From Drosophila miranda (taxonomy: Eukaryota; Arthropoda; Insecta; Diptera; Drosophilidae), in NCBI RefSeq assembly GCF_003369915.1, contig NC_046676.1, positions 24,862,001 to 24,926,000 of the forward strand: a DNA stretch of 64,000 nt, read 5' to 3'. A program made the position numbers and the translations under genes. Below, in pieces: positions 1 through 10,100 of the stretch (position 1 is the stretch's first letter; every line of letters begins with the position of its first letter). The notes under the pieces are model-generated. The model did no database searches, was not told where the DNA came from, and saw only the letters and a program-made list of their open reading frames with translations.

Positions 1-966
1 CTTTAGGCCCCAGGGCTTTGAGCCAGCAGCATCACGCTCCCCGACCATCCCACCAACACCAACACCAATCCCGACCAGAGCAGCCCCAGCTGCGGCCTCC
101 GTCTCCTCCGCTTTTCCATCCAAAGTCTCGCTTCCGCTTCCAGGCACCGCCCAGGGCATCGACAGCAGTCTCAGCAGCACCAATGAGAGCCCAGAGCCGC
201 CGCTGGTACTGGTGCCGCCAGCTGACAAGCCCAGCGATGAATCCACCTCGTTCTTCGCCTCCAGCAGCACGAGCAGCGTCCCACAAAATCCTAGTACAAA
301 CTCTATCACCAATTTTGCAGCACGCTTTGATACCCAAGGCATTCAGTCCGCCGCCCAGAACCAGGCGCCTAAGGCCGTCCCCGAGGACCAGTTCCCGCCC
401 TTCAATGCCGGCGGCTCCACTGAGGGCGTCACCAAGAAGGTGGAGTACACAAAGAGCGACGAGGGAAAAGTGATCAGCACCCCGATCAGTGGACAGCGCA
501 AAGGTGAGTACGCCATCAATACCCCCGAGAGACCACCATCTGATGTTATCTTCCATCAGACACATCGACGCCCCCCAGCAACACTGGCAAGTATACAGGA
601 GGATTTGGCGCCCCAGCGGGTCTGCTGCGGCCCCAGGCCCAAGGCTCTTCCGGCTCCGGCGCCAACACCAATCCCGGAGTAGCCAACAGTCCGGACAGCA
701 GTGCTGGCACCTACGTGGCCGGAAACCAGCACGAATTCAGTAACACACTCAAGGCCAACAGGGCTCGTCCTACTGTCAACCCAGGTCGCTACACCGGCGG
801 CTTCGGTGCACCCAACGGTGTTCTCTCTGTTCAGGCCGAGCCGAGACCCTTCCAGCAGCCACAGCAGACGCAACAGCCAGACTCCACCAGCCATTCGAGC
901 CGCTTTGGCGGTCCTCCAGGCGTTTTGGTCCCATTCGACAATGTGCAGCGTGCCGGCGGCCAGTAA
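1..966 (+). CDS. 3' part of an unrecognised low-complexity protein
   Basis: The 5' end lies outside the window. Visible exons are 1-503 and 560-966, joined through a 56-bp intron (donor GTGAGT at 504, acceptor ATCAG ending 559, phase 1), ending in TAA. The deduced protein is rich in Pro, Ser, Ala, Gln and Asn and has no recognisable enzyme domain. After the intron it carries degenerate repeats built on a Gly-Gly-Phe-Gly-Ala-Pro core: GKYTGGFGAPAGLL, GRYTGGFGAPNGVL and the shorter SRFGGPPGVLVPF near the C-terminus. This composition recalls extracellular or cuticle-type structural proteins, but I do not recognise the gene and no signal peptide is visible because the N-terminus is missing. The reading frame and splice phase are consistent throughout, so it is coding with good confidence; the function is open. 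Confidence 0.75.
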
Positions 967-1192
967 GCCAGAGGGCCTGAACGCGGTCACCGATCACCGC
1001 AAAAACACTTTAAATTATTTATAATCTAAGTACGAGTACTTATGTTAAATCTTAGAATGTTGTTGATAATGCAACTAATTTCATTTCCCGTGACCCTTTT
1101 GTAGTAACAATCTATGCGAACCTTTCGAAAGTTTTCGAGTTTCCATGTTGTATGTAGCATAAGCTTACACTAATGCGAAACGCTCCTTGAAC

Positions 1193-1198
1193 AATAAA
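1193..1198 (+). terminator. Poly(A) signal of the 5'-most gene
   Basis: Canonical AATAAA 227 bp after the TAA stop, in an AT-rich stretch on the coding strand. It is the first canonical hexamer downstream of the gene. Confidence 0.5.
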
Positions 1199-1678
1199 AT
1201 CGCCTGTCGACTATCGAAATGAACAAAAGGAGAATGGAAGGATTAGAACATTGTAGGATTGCTGAAGGAAGATATGAATTCGACGTAAATTTGATCTGTT
1301 TAAGGAGCACAATAATCCGCATTGGAGGCACCAAAAAAATCGCACTTCGTTTATGCATCTTTTTATCCTTCTGGGTTTAGGTATTGTATTTGTGAACTTA
1401 AACAGATGCCATTATCATACACATGAAGGTCGTGGCTATGTTCACTCCTGCAAAGAACCAGTAACACTATATGTTGTTCATGCAAGTGGAACATTAACAT
1501 TCTTGACAAATTTCGAAGCAGATATAAACTATGGATTTGCCTTTACGCCTTTAAGTATGCGAGTATCTCAACGCTCACTCTCATCGGATGCTACCAGGAT
1601 TTAAGGCTGCTTAATTAACGGTTTTCAACAGATTGAAATGTCTAGCCATTACAACCAAAGAGTTTTTGGTTTTTTAAA

Positions 1679-1684
1679 TTTATT
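1679..1684 (-). terminator. Poly(A) signal of acyl-CoA oxidase copy 1
   Basis: AATAAA on the minus strand, 67 bp past the TAA stop of the oxidase gene. Confidence 0.5.
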
Positions 1685-1750
1685 TATCGTATATTATCGA
1701 TAGATAAACAAAACAGATCAAAGATATAGAATGACCTGGCGCGGGACAAT

Positions 1751-4482
1751 TTACAGGTTAGCCTTCATCAGAGGCTTCAGATAGGTCTCGAAGGACTTCT
1801 GGACTGGCTTTTGGTTCATGGTGCTGCGCTTGGCCGAATCGAACAGTCGGGGATAGACATTGCCATCATAGCTGCCCAGCACCGAGTTGAGGACGCGATC
1901 GTGGAAGCCGAAGCCGTCGCAAACGGCCACAGCATTGGGACGGAACTTCTCCAGAGCCACCTCCAAGCGTTTTTGCAGTGACTTGAGGTCTGCATCGGTG
2001 AGGCTGATAAACTGCGAGTGGAGAATGGAGATTGGAATTCGGTAAGATATTAGTCGATTCGATCACTCTATGTTACTTACTCTCAGAACATCGTTCATGT
2101 TATTGAGCACGGTCTGGACCAGGAAAAGTTCCAGCACATTCTCCAAAATCTTGTTGAGAGCCGCCGAACGCTTTTGTGCCTTGGGACCTGTGACTTGCTC
2201 GAGGAATGTTTGGCAAACAAACTGACGGCCATGCAGCTGTAATTGGAAATAGAAGATAATCGTTGAAAAAAGCTACAATTTAGGCAAAGTCAACCCACCT
2301 CTGCTGCTCGGGCCAGTTCAATGCCTGTGTTGTTGGCTGCCACACCCTGCGACTGGCCACTGGCCATGCGCTCTGCTAGGTTCTCGAAGGCAATGCGAGT
2401 CTTCCTGCATGGAGAGTGGAGAATGGAGAAGTTAAACAAGTGATTCTCGGATAAAGCAATTTGGAACTCACTGAGTGGCCGTATACTGGAGGGCCTGGAT
2501 GATGCACTGCCAGGAGTTGTCCCACTTTGGGGACTGCTTCAGCTGCATGGATGTCGCAAAATAGCCGTAGGAGGCCGAGACGGGTTTCTTCTCCACAAAC
2601 GCAGCCCAGGCCTTGACCAGAGCGCGTCCAATCTGCAGGAGCAGCACTGTGTTCTCGCCCTCGTAGGTGTAGGCTGCCACAGCGTTTCCGTAGATGTTGC
2701 TCATGTTGGCAGCAGTCAGGTAGCCGTGTCCGCCGGTGGAGAGACGCAGCCGTTCGATGCCCGCACAGCCGTCTGTTGTTGCAAGGACCTTGAGCGCACA
2801 GGACAGGATGTGCATGTCGGGCAGTCGGTCGAACTTGCCGCTGTTGGCCTCCTCCACCGTCTGGGCGTATATCTCCCACATGTGCTCTGCGGCCAGGTGG
2901 TATGCCATGCCGTTGGCTATTTCCGGAAAGAGCTTCAGGCGCTGCGTGACATGGTCAATGATCTGGGGCTCCGGCTGACTGCAAGGGGACGGAAGTTATC
3001 AACATAAATGGATGGATGAATGGAGGATGAGCACTCTTTGAGCACTTACTTGGCCTCAAAGGGACTCTGGCGGCGCACAGCCGAGTATCGGGTGGCAATG
3101 GTAGCCGCCTCCAGCAGCAGAGTGGAGGTCAGGTTGACAATCAGGCAGCGGGTGTAGACCATCGTCAGATAGTTGACCCTCGAGGCGGGGCTGGCCTTGA
3201 AGGTGCCATCTCTCTCCACTTTGGCGAACTTCATCAGCATGTTGGTGCGTGGAATGCGGACATTGTCCAGCCCCAAGAATCCCTGGTTGACAGCCACCAT
3301 TCCCAGTTTCTTCCCCACCTCTCCGATGTCGACGCCGGCCAGTGGCATGTGAGTCTCTGCATCGCGCACAGGCACAATAAACATTTGGACTCCGTGGTGG
3401 ACATCGGCGATGTACAGCTGTGCCACCAGCATGGCGTGGTTCGCCGTGTGTCCCACTGGCAGAAGGGCAGATCAGTCAGTGACACTTGAAAGGTTACTAC
3501 GGATACTACTTACAGCCGCCGGGCCACCATTTGTAGGCCTCCAAATTGGGGGTGTGTAGAACAAACTCGTCCGTCTTAGGGTCAAAGTCCGCCCGCGTGG
3601 CTATACCTCGCACATTGGTGCCGTGAGCCAGCTCCGTCTGTGCGTAGGTGCCAATGATATTGCAGTTCTCGGCCGCCTTGCCCCATTTCTCGACCTGCTC
3701 CGGCGTGCCCTGACCTTTGATCACATCCACGAACATGGTGATGTGCGTGGCCAGTGGATGGTTGGCGGGAAAGAGTCCGTGGCTCTCCACATTGTATAGC
3801 AAGCCGCTGCACCAGAAAGAGATTAGAGGAAACGTTCTTTCTAACATGGTCGGGGTGTGGAACTTACGGCCAAATGTCGTTGCCGCCTGGGTTGATCTTG
3901 TTCTGGAGCGCCTTCAGCTTGACGGCGGCCTCTGCCACTTTCTTCACGCTCGAGTTGTAGACATCCTCGTGTGACATGTACTCATGATTCAGGCCATAGC
4001 CGTCCTCCAGATCGCTAAAGATTGCCCTTTCTGTCGAAAAAATTCGTTATCGCTTGGGGGCGTGGATGTGGATGAGGAGCCGCGGTTTGATAAGCAAGTC
4101 TGCTGTCTGCTGTTGCAGTTACCGCTTATCAAATGAAACTTTGCTTGTATCATTATCTGTTACTGATATACCAACATTGGTTGTTCACACGCTTAACAAT
4201 GTATAAATCTCTTGGACTTTGCCGGTAATTAGACGAACTCTTTGGACCCGACCCTTAATCCTTCGCTGCAAGATTGGCCAGTGAACATGGCCAGCAATCA
4301 CATAGCCCTCCCCAGGTTTTTGTGGCATGTTTCGACTTACCGACTTCGCGTTTGGTGTTCAGCTTCTCCTGGCCGCCCTGCCACCATGCAGCAAACTCCT
4401 CCACATTGAACTCGGCGCCCGTGCGCTCCTTCAGCAGGTCGGGATTGACCGTCTTTGGTATGAGGTTCTTAATGTGTGACAT
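1751..4482 (-). CDS. Acox57D: Peroxisomal acyl-CoA oxidase, tandem copy 1 (Acox57D type)
   Basis: Acyl-CoA oxidase: FAD-dependent first step of peroxisomal fatty-acid beta-oxidation, making trans-2-enoyl-CoA and H2O2. Eight exons on the minus strand: 4341-4482, 3868-4030, 3514-3806, 3050-3455, 2472-2978, 2299-2404, 2081-2236 and 1751-2011. All phases agree and give 677 aa, the usual family length. The start ATG at 4480-4482 opens an N-terminal oxidase segment (FAAWWQGG). Family landmarks follow: [13 protein letters not shown], the WWPGG-LGHTANHA junction, [17 protein letters not shown], and [11 protein letters not shown], which holds the catalytic-base Glu. The C-terminus is KANL, the same unusual peroxisome-targeting tetrapeptide as in catalase, rather than SKL. 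It is a sister of the gene at 7602-10100, with matching exon lengths. Whether it is the -p or -d member cannot be settled from sequence alone. Confidence 0.93.
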
Positions 4483-4986
4483 TATTGGATCGGGCCGTTT
4501 ACAATTTTACTAACAACAAGCAACACTAAGAGCAGTACAGTAGAAAGAGCGGAATGTTCCAACAGCTGTGAGCCCCAACAAAGTAATGGATCGTACAGAG
4601 CGATAGTTGCTCGTCGGGCGCGAGCGTGAACGCTTTTGGGAGCAAAGTGCAAGTTGAAGCTTTGTTAAGAGAGAGAGAGAGCCGAACGAGTTAAAAGCAT
4701 GCACAACATCCATTTAGTCTGTTTATTGATCCGCTGATATTTGTCACTAATTCAAATTACTTGAATTTACTTTGGAATCACCGCATTTTTCCGAACTGTA
4801 GAACGCCCAAATGAGGGCCGTACCTCGCATGGAAATATTTTTCATGGTAAACAATTTTTGCCAATGATTTTTATGATTGTCAAGCACAACTACTACAGCT
4901 GTTAGTCGAGTATATCAGTTCGCTGTTAGTACGCGCATAACAGCTCGCTGTTAGACAAGCATTAAATTCAAAAAACAACTGTCAAC
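4483..4986. other. Divergent intergenic segment between Acox copy 1 and the XLF-like gene
   Basis: It contains the 5' flank of the minus-strand oxidase and of the plus-strand XLF-like gene. A GA run lies at 4668-4680. Three copies of GCTGTTAG occur between about 4897 and 4954, spaced by roughly 20-30 bp, which could be a small cluster of binding sites. No TATA box is evident. The right edge is one copy of an 8-bp target-site duplication (4979-4986). Confidence 0.4.
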
Positions 4987-5599
4987 CAGTGCTGCCATTT
5001 TACTTATTTTAAGCTAGATTTGGCTAATTTTAAAACCAAATAGCTTGAAAAATATTTGAAATGCTTGAAAGCTAGCTTATTTAAAAGTTAATTTAGCTTA
5101 TTTTGGCTTAAAATAAAAGTAAGAAAAAATTTCTGTTTTTTGATTTTATTGTAATGTTTGTTAATTTTTAGAGAGAAAACTGATAGATATTATATTTCTT
5201 GTTCATATTTTGGGAAATCATCCAATTTTGTGTAAAAATGTATCGTAATTTTTCGTTGATAACTTTTAGTTACACTACAGTAATGCACATGTTTGCACAT
5301 TTACATAAGGAAAAAAAAATAATCAAAATTTCCACAATTTCTGGTTAAATTTTGATGAATTTAAGGAGTGTCTACGCAATGTGCCAGCTGACCACAAAGT
5401 CGTACTGCTGCTTTTATAAAACAAAAATTGGGGCCAAGTTGTGCGAATTACGGCAGCATGCTGTCGCTAAAAAACAATGCAACAACAATGTGCAAATGTG
5501 CAAGCATGGCACAAACTAATTTTTAGCTTATTCTAGCTTATTCTTGTTCTTAAATCTAGCTTATGGTGACTTTCAAAATCTGGCAGCACTGCTGTCAAC
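4979..5599. mobile_element. Non-autonomous TIR transposon (P-superfamily/1360-like) with 8-bp TSD
   Basis: The element proper is 4987-5591 (605 bp). Both ends are terminal inverted repeats beginning CAGTGCTGCCA, followed by sub-terminal sequence sharing AAGCTAGATTT. It is flanked by a perfect direct duplication CTGTCAAC at 4979-4986 and 5592-5599. An 8-bp duplication and a CAGTG-type terminus fit the P-element superfamily, and the ends resemble 1360/hoppel/PROTOP as I recall them. The interior is AT-rich, full of AGCTTA/TAGCTTA motifs, and has no transposase reading frame, so it is non-autonomous. It sits immediately upstream of the XLF-like gene start (ATG at 5640). Confidence 0.85.
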
Positions 5600-5639
5600 A
5601 CCTTTGCCCCCCTTAGAACAAGAACCAGACAACTACAAA

Positions 5640-7217
5640 ATGCTAACAGTAATAGAAATAAATGGAAGAAAGTTCATAATGAATTTCTTGGCCTCAGGCC
5701 CAGACACTGGGATTTATCTACAGTGCCACGACCTAGCGCTCGAGCAAAGCTACACAGAATCTGTGGTACCTAGCGATTTCACCAGGCGCTTGAAGGTAAG
5801 TTTTCTGGACCAGAACACATGCACATACAAATGCAGGGGCAAAATTAAACTAATGTTTGCAGATGCTGAACTCTCGAGTGAAGTTCCCAGAAGATGATGC
5901 ACGCGAGGTTCTAGTCAGTGGCGGCGATCTACCCACATATGCTTCGCTGAGCGAGGCAGACCAGGATGCGGGATGCGTGCTGCAACTTAAATATAAAATG
6001 CTGAACAACATGCCACTCAAGTGGGAGTGGCACCTGAAACGCATAGACAGAGCCTTGGTTAGTTACCGTCCAGATGCGATCCACACTAATGGCTGATTGC
6101 CGCTCTTTTGTTTCAGTTTTATCGCAAGGCTTTCATTGACTCCATTTCCTGCGGCAGTAGAATGCGGGATCAGGTGTTCGCGCTGGCCAAGCAGCTGCAG
6201 GCTAAAGATGAAGAGCTGAAGCAGTATCGCATCGAGGGCGCCCAGTTGCGCAGAGGTATGTGGCCTGCCGGGTTAGACGAGCATTTGTGCAGCAGTTCTC
6301 TTTTCCCTAACAGGCACGGTCACCACAAAGTTGTTTGATATGGAAGCTTTCAAGGCGACGAACAAACAGATGCTCTCAGGTTCGGCCATCTATCAGCAGC
6401 TTACAGATGCATATGAGGATTCTTCCTTAAAAATTGTCCCTGGGAATGTCGAAGCACCGAAAGTGTCTGGCCTTACAAGCAGCCAAGCACCTCCATCTTC
6501 CAACGTGACTCCCAAACTGAGTCCACGTAACAGGTTAGTTTCCTACGAATTTAGCTCAGTTCGGTTCGGAGTTCAGTCATACACTATTTTTTATGCAGGA
6601 AGCGTAAGGCTCTGGAAAGCGCCAAATTTCATATTGAACGTAAGGTGCTACGACGTCGTGCCCAAGGACCAATCGAGTACAAAGAGTCCCAAAGCAGCCA
6701 GGAGGAGATCGCAGGAGCAGCAGAGCACATAAAGCAGGAACCACCTGTTGTGAAAGGGCAACACATAAAGACGGAAAGCGTAGATCCCGCAGCGGCTCGT
6801 CCAGTAGCAGCAGAACACATAAAGCAGGAACCTCCTGTTGTAAGAGAACAAAACATAAAGAAGGAAAGCGTAGATCCCTCATCAGCTCGTACACTAGCAG
6901 CAGTAGAAAGAAGTCGTGAGGAGCGACACGCAGTTCTCGCACGTGCCGTATGTGCAGCAGAAATCTTTAACCCGAAGTCTTCTGTTGAAAAAGCTTCAGA
7001 AATAATGGCTCCAGCAGTTACTGAACTTGCTGTTGCAGTGTCAGAAAAAACCATAAACCAGGAGCCATTATACGTCGATGCTGCAATAGCTTCAGAAACA
7101 ATAAATATAGATACGGAACCTCCTCCTGCAAATGAAGCCCCCACTGGATTGGATTCAGTCTTAGTTTCATTGAAAGAAATGGAGAGCTTCCTCTCCAAGA
7201 CCAAAAACCAGTTTTAG
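5640..7217 (+). CDS. XLF: XLF/NHEJ1-like non-homologous end-joining factor
   Basis: Five exons: 5640-5795, 5863-6057, 6117-6255, 6314-6533 and 6599-7217, all in consistent phase, giving 442 aa. The first about 130 residues look like the XLF head (ending LKWEWHLKRIDRAL). A coiled-coil stalk follows (MRDQVFALAKQLQAKDEELKQ, broken at the Q), then a segment matching XLF's 'ESGATL' region (EGAQLRR). XLF bridges DNA ends with XRCC4-Lig4 in the nucleus. The tail is long and disordered. It opens with a basic RKRK cluster and contains a duplicated 30-residue block (residues 277-336) with four consensus sumoylation sites (IKQE, IKTE, IKQE, IKKE). The C-terminus, FLSKTKNQF, recalls the basic-plus-Phe Ku-binding motif of XLF. 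The start is the first in-frame ATG. The family call comes from remembered alignment, not a search. Confidence 0.8.
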
Positions 7218-7282
7218 CACACAAAAAGTTAATTTTTCACTGTAATCTATAGACTGCAAGTAAAACTTGCACTAAATGTGAT

Positions 7283-7288
7283 AATAAA
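7283..7288 (+). terminator. Poly(A) signal of the XLF-like gene
   Basis: AATAAA 66 bp after the TAG stop on the coding strand. Confidence 0.55.
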
Positions 7289-7329
7289 TATATAGCACGT
7301 TACATTTTCTGTAGTCCATTGTCAGTCCA

Positions 7330-7428
7330 TCAGGTATGGCCCTTAGTGGTGGCAAGTACCAATTGAAGAGCTCCCATCTTGGAGCTGAACATATCGGTGG
7401 GGGCCACCAGATGGTGTGCAATCTGCAT
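7330..7428 (-). CDS. Possible small ORF or terminal exon (32 aa), unrecognised
   Basis: A minus-strand frame from ATG at 7426-7428 to TGA at 7330-7332 encodes MQIAHHLVAPTDMF followed by SSKMGALQLVLATTKGHT. The base composition changes sharply here: GC-rich and codon-like inside a very AT-rich spacer. Just upstream the minus strand reads a pyrimidine-rich stretch ending TAATATGCAG, a plausible splice acceptor directly before ATTGCACACC. So it could be a standalone microprotein, an alternative last exon of the neighbouring acyl-CoA oxidase copy 2, or a decayed exon. I recognise no family. It is listed because the composition and the open frame stand out. Confidence 0.3.
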   Translation of the reverse strand: MQIAHHLVAPTDMFSSKMGALQLVLATTKGHT

Positions 7429-7432
7429 ATTA

Positions 7433-7601
7433 CAAGAGATAGACAAAAGCTATTTTAAGATGTTCAAATGCTGTTCCAAGTAAAAGTAAATCTTGTGGAT
7501 ACCCATTGAAATTAAAAAAGAGAACTAACAATACAAAAAAGATATTTTGATAACACACTTATAAGAGTCATAAACATATACATATTTAGATTGCACTGGT
7601 A
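7433..7601. other. AT-rich 3' flank of acyl-CoA oxidase copy 2
   Basis: No canonical minus-strand AATAAA was found between the oxidase stop and the small frame at 7330-7428, so the oxidase transcript may use a variant signal or extend into that segment. Confidence 0.35.
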
Positions 7602-10100
7602 CTAGATATTGGACTTCATGAAGGGCTTAAGATGCTCGTGGAAGGACTTTGGAACCGACTTCTGGTTCATGGGATTCTTCATGGCCGCATCGAAAATTCT
7701 CTCGTAGGCGTTGCCGTCAAAGGAACCCAGCGTGGAGTTAAGTTGCACATCGCTAAAGTCGAAGCCATCCACAATGGCCACAGCATCGGGACGGAGCTTG
7801 GTCAGCACCGTTTCCAAGCGGTCCTGCAGCCGGGTCAGATCCGTGTCCGTCAAATTGATGAACTGCATAAGTTAATTTATCAAAATAGTCAGTGTTTTAG
7901 CGATCATTCTATGTGGGCTAACTTACTCGAAGAAAGTTGGCCATGTGATTGAGCGACTCCTTGACCACGTAAAGTTCCAATAGGTTCTCCAGGACTCGGT
8001 TCAGCGCAGCTGAGCGGGTCTTTGCCTTGGGACCTGTTACCTCGTCGGCAAATGAGGAGAAAACAAAGGCGCGGCCATGTAGCTGCGAATCATATGATTA
8101 AAGAATCAAGTTCAGAGTGGGTCAAAGTCCAAACTATGTCAGCAAACTAACCTCAGCTGCCTGAGCGAGCTCGATTCCCGTGTGGTTGGCTGCTGTCTCC
8201 TCAGTTTCGCCTCTGGACAGACGATTAGACAGGCTCTTGAAAGCCAAGGCGGTCTTTCTGTAAGTTAAGTGATTGTCAGAGGAGCGCAATCAAGTGGGAC
8301 AGGGTTTTACTGACTTGGCGGCATTAAACTGCATAGCATGCACCATGTTCTCCCAGGTGCCGGTCCACGAACCAAATTCGGGCTTCTTTTGCACCTCAGC
8401 CAAGTACCTAACGGTGGGTGCTAGGGGAGCTCCACTCAGCGCCGCGCGCCACGACTTCATCAGAAAGCGGCCAATCTGCAGGAGCAGAACTGTGTTCTCG
8501 CCTTCATAGGTGCAAGCTGCCGTGGCATTCACGTAGACGTGGCACATATTGGAGGAGCTGAGATAGCCATGACCTCCGCAGGCCAGGCGCAGCCTCTCAA
8601 CGCCGATGGTCGAGTCCGAAGAGCAGTTCACTTTTAAGGCACAGGACAGAGAGTGCAGCTCCGGGAGACGCTCATACTTTCCGTTGGATATGTCGCCCAA
8701 GGTAATGTCGTACAGGTTCCAGAGGTGCGCGCTGGCCAGGCGGTAGGCCACGCTGGTCGCTATCTCCGGAAACAGCTTCATTTGCTGCGTCACGTGGTCC
8801 ATAATCTGTGGCTCTGGCTCCCTGCCAGAAAAGACAAAATTACTCCAAACGTTCAACTGCAGAGCTGCATGGGTCTAACTTGGGATTGATGGGACTCTGT
8901 CGGCGCACGGCTGAATAGCGAGTGGCGATGGTGGCGCCAATAGCCAGCATCACGGCATTGTTCCAGGCAATCACACAGCGCGTGCGCACCATGGCGAAGT
9001 AGGTGAGGACATTCGCCGGACTACTGACATAGCTGCCGTCGGCATTGACTTGCGCATGGCGCATCAGCATGCGGGTACGGGGAATGCGGACGTTCTTCAG
9101 GCCCAGGAACCCGTTGTTAACGCCAATGAAGCCCATCTTCTTGCCGATGTCACCGATGTGGATGCCGGGAAGAGGCTCGTGCGACTCCTCGTCGCGCACC
9201 TGAACATAGAACATGTGTGGACCCTTTGGCTTATTGTCAATGTACAGCTGGGCCATCAACATGCAGTGGTTGGAGCTGTGCCCCACTGTGGGAAAATCTT
9301 GGTTACATATTATTGGAAAAACGTACAGTTGATTGCACTTACAGCCTCCAGGCCACCACTTGTAGGAGGATATCTTGGGAGTGTTCAGCACAAACTCGTC
9401 CGTATTCTGATCAAAATCAGCCCGGGTCTCAAGTCCGCGAAGGTACGTGCCATGCCCCAGCTCTGTCTGGGCATACGTTCCGCAGACCTCAAAGTTCTCT
9501 ATCCGCTTGCCGAACTCCTCGTACTGTTCGGGGGTGCACTGAGCCTGCAGTGCCTTTACAAGCATCACGTACATCACACCGAAGGGATTGCCACCTGGAA
9601 TCAGGCCCCACATGACCTGGTTGTCATAAAGTGTACTGAGAAAACCAATTAAATATCATCGGTTAAGACACATCTAGCAGATCCACTTACGGCCAGTAGT
9701 CGTTTCCCCCGGGATTACGCTCCTTCTGCAGCCGCTGCAGCTTCTTGGCCGCCAGAATGGCCCACTTGCTGGAAGCCTCGTAGATCTCCTCGTGCGACTT
9801 GTTGTGCAACTGTTGCACCTCCTCCACATCCATATCCTTTTGCAGGTATTCTCCTGCAAAGCCAAAACCAATATAGCACAGTCAGCATGATTTTCACGCG
9901 AAGGTAATTGAGTTTGTTGGCTCCGAAAGATTAGCAAAAGTAGGTGCAAGTTTTTGTTACGTACGCACGTCACGGCTGAACTTTAGCTTTTCCTCGCCAC
10001 CTGACCACCAGGCTGCGAACTCTTCGCTGCTGAAGCTGGCCGCATCGCGCTCCTTCTGGATATCGGGATTGACGCTAGTTGGGATTACAGATGGTGCCAT
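7602..10100 (-). CDS. Acox57D: Peroxisomal acyl-CoA oxidase, tandem copy 2 (Acox57D type)
   Basis: Paralogue of the gene at 1751-4482, with eight minus-strand exons: 9965-10100, 9691-9853, 9343-9635, 8880-9285, 8315-8821, 8152-8257, 7927-8082 and 7602-7862. They give 675 aa. Exons 2-8 have exactly the same lengths as in copy 1 (163, 293, 406, 507, 106, 156, 261 bp); only exon 1 differs (136 against 142). The same landmarks are present: [47 protein letters not shown] and the catalytic-Glu motif [11 protein letters not shown]. It should catalyse FAD-dependent acyl-CoA oxidation in peroxisomes. The exon 5 donor is GTCAGT at 8314, chosen because the alternative GTAAAA breaks the frame. The C-terminus is KSNI, not a standard PTS1, so import may differ from copy 1. 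Divergent from eEFSec. Confidence 0.93.

Larger units (their letters stand above)
967..1750. other. Convergent intergenic region with 3' ends and a DRE-like site
   Basis: It holds the 3' UTR of the upstream + strand gene, with a poly(A) signal AATAAA at 1193-1198, and the 3' UTR of the - strand acyl-CoA oxidase, with AATAAA on the minus strand at 1679-1684. TATCGATA at 1695-1702 matches the DRE core-promoter element, but it sits at a gene 3' end and may have no function. I see no convincing coding sequence here. Confidence 0.5.

Noticed and set aside
1353-1604. 83-codon frame with a hydrophobic start (MHLFILLGLGIVFV)
   Set aside because: It lies between two 3' UTRs and has no splice sites, promoter signal or recognisable domain. 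The hydrophobic start alone is weak evidence.
1695-1702. TATCGATA as an active DRE promoter
   Set aside because: Perfect match, but it lies in a region where two genes end and no gene starts; listed only as a sequence match.
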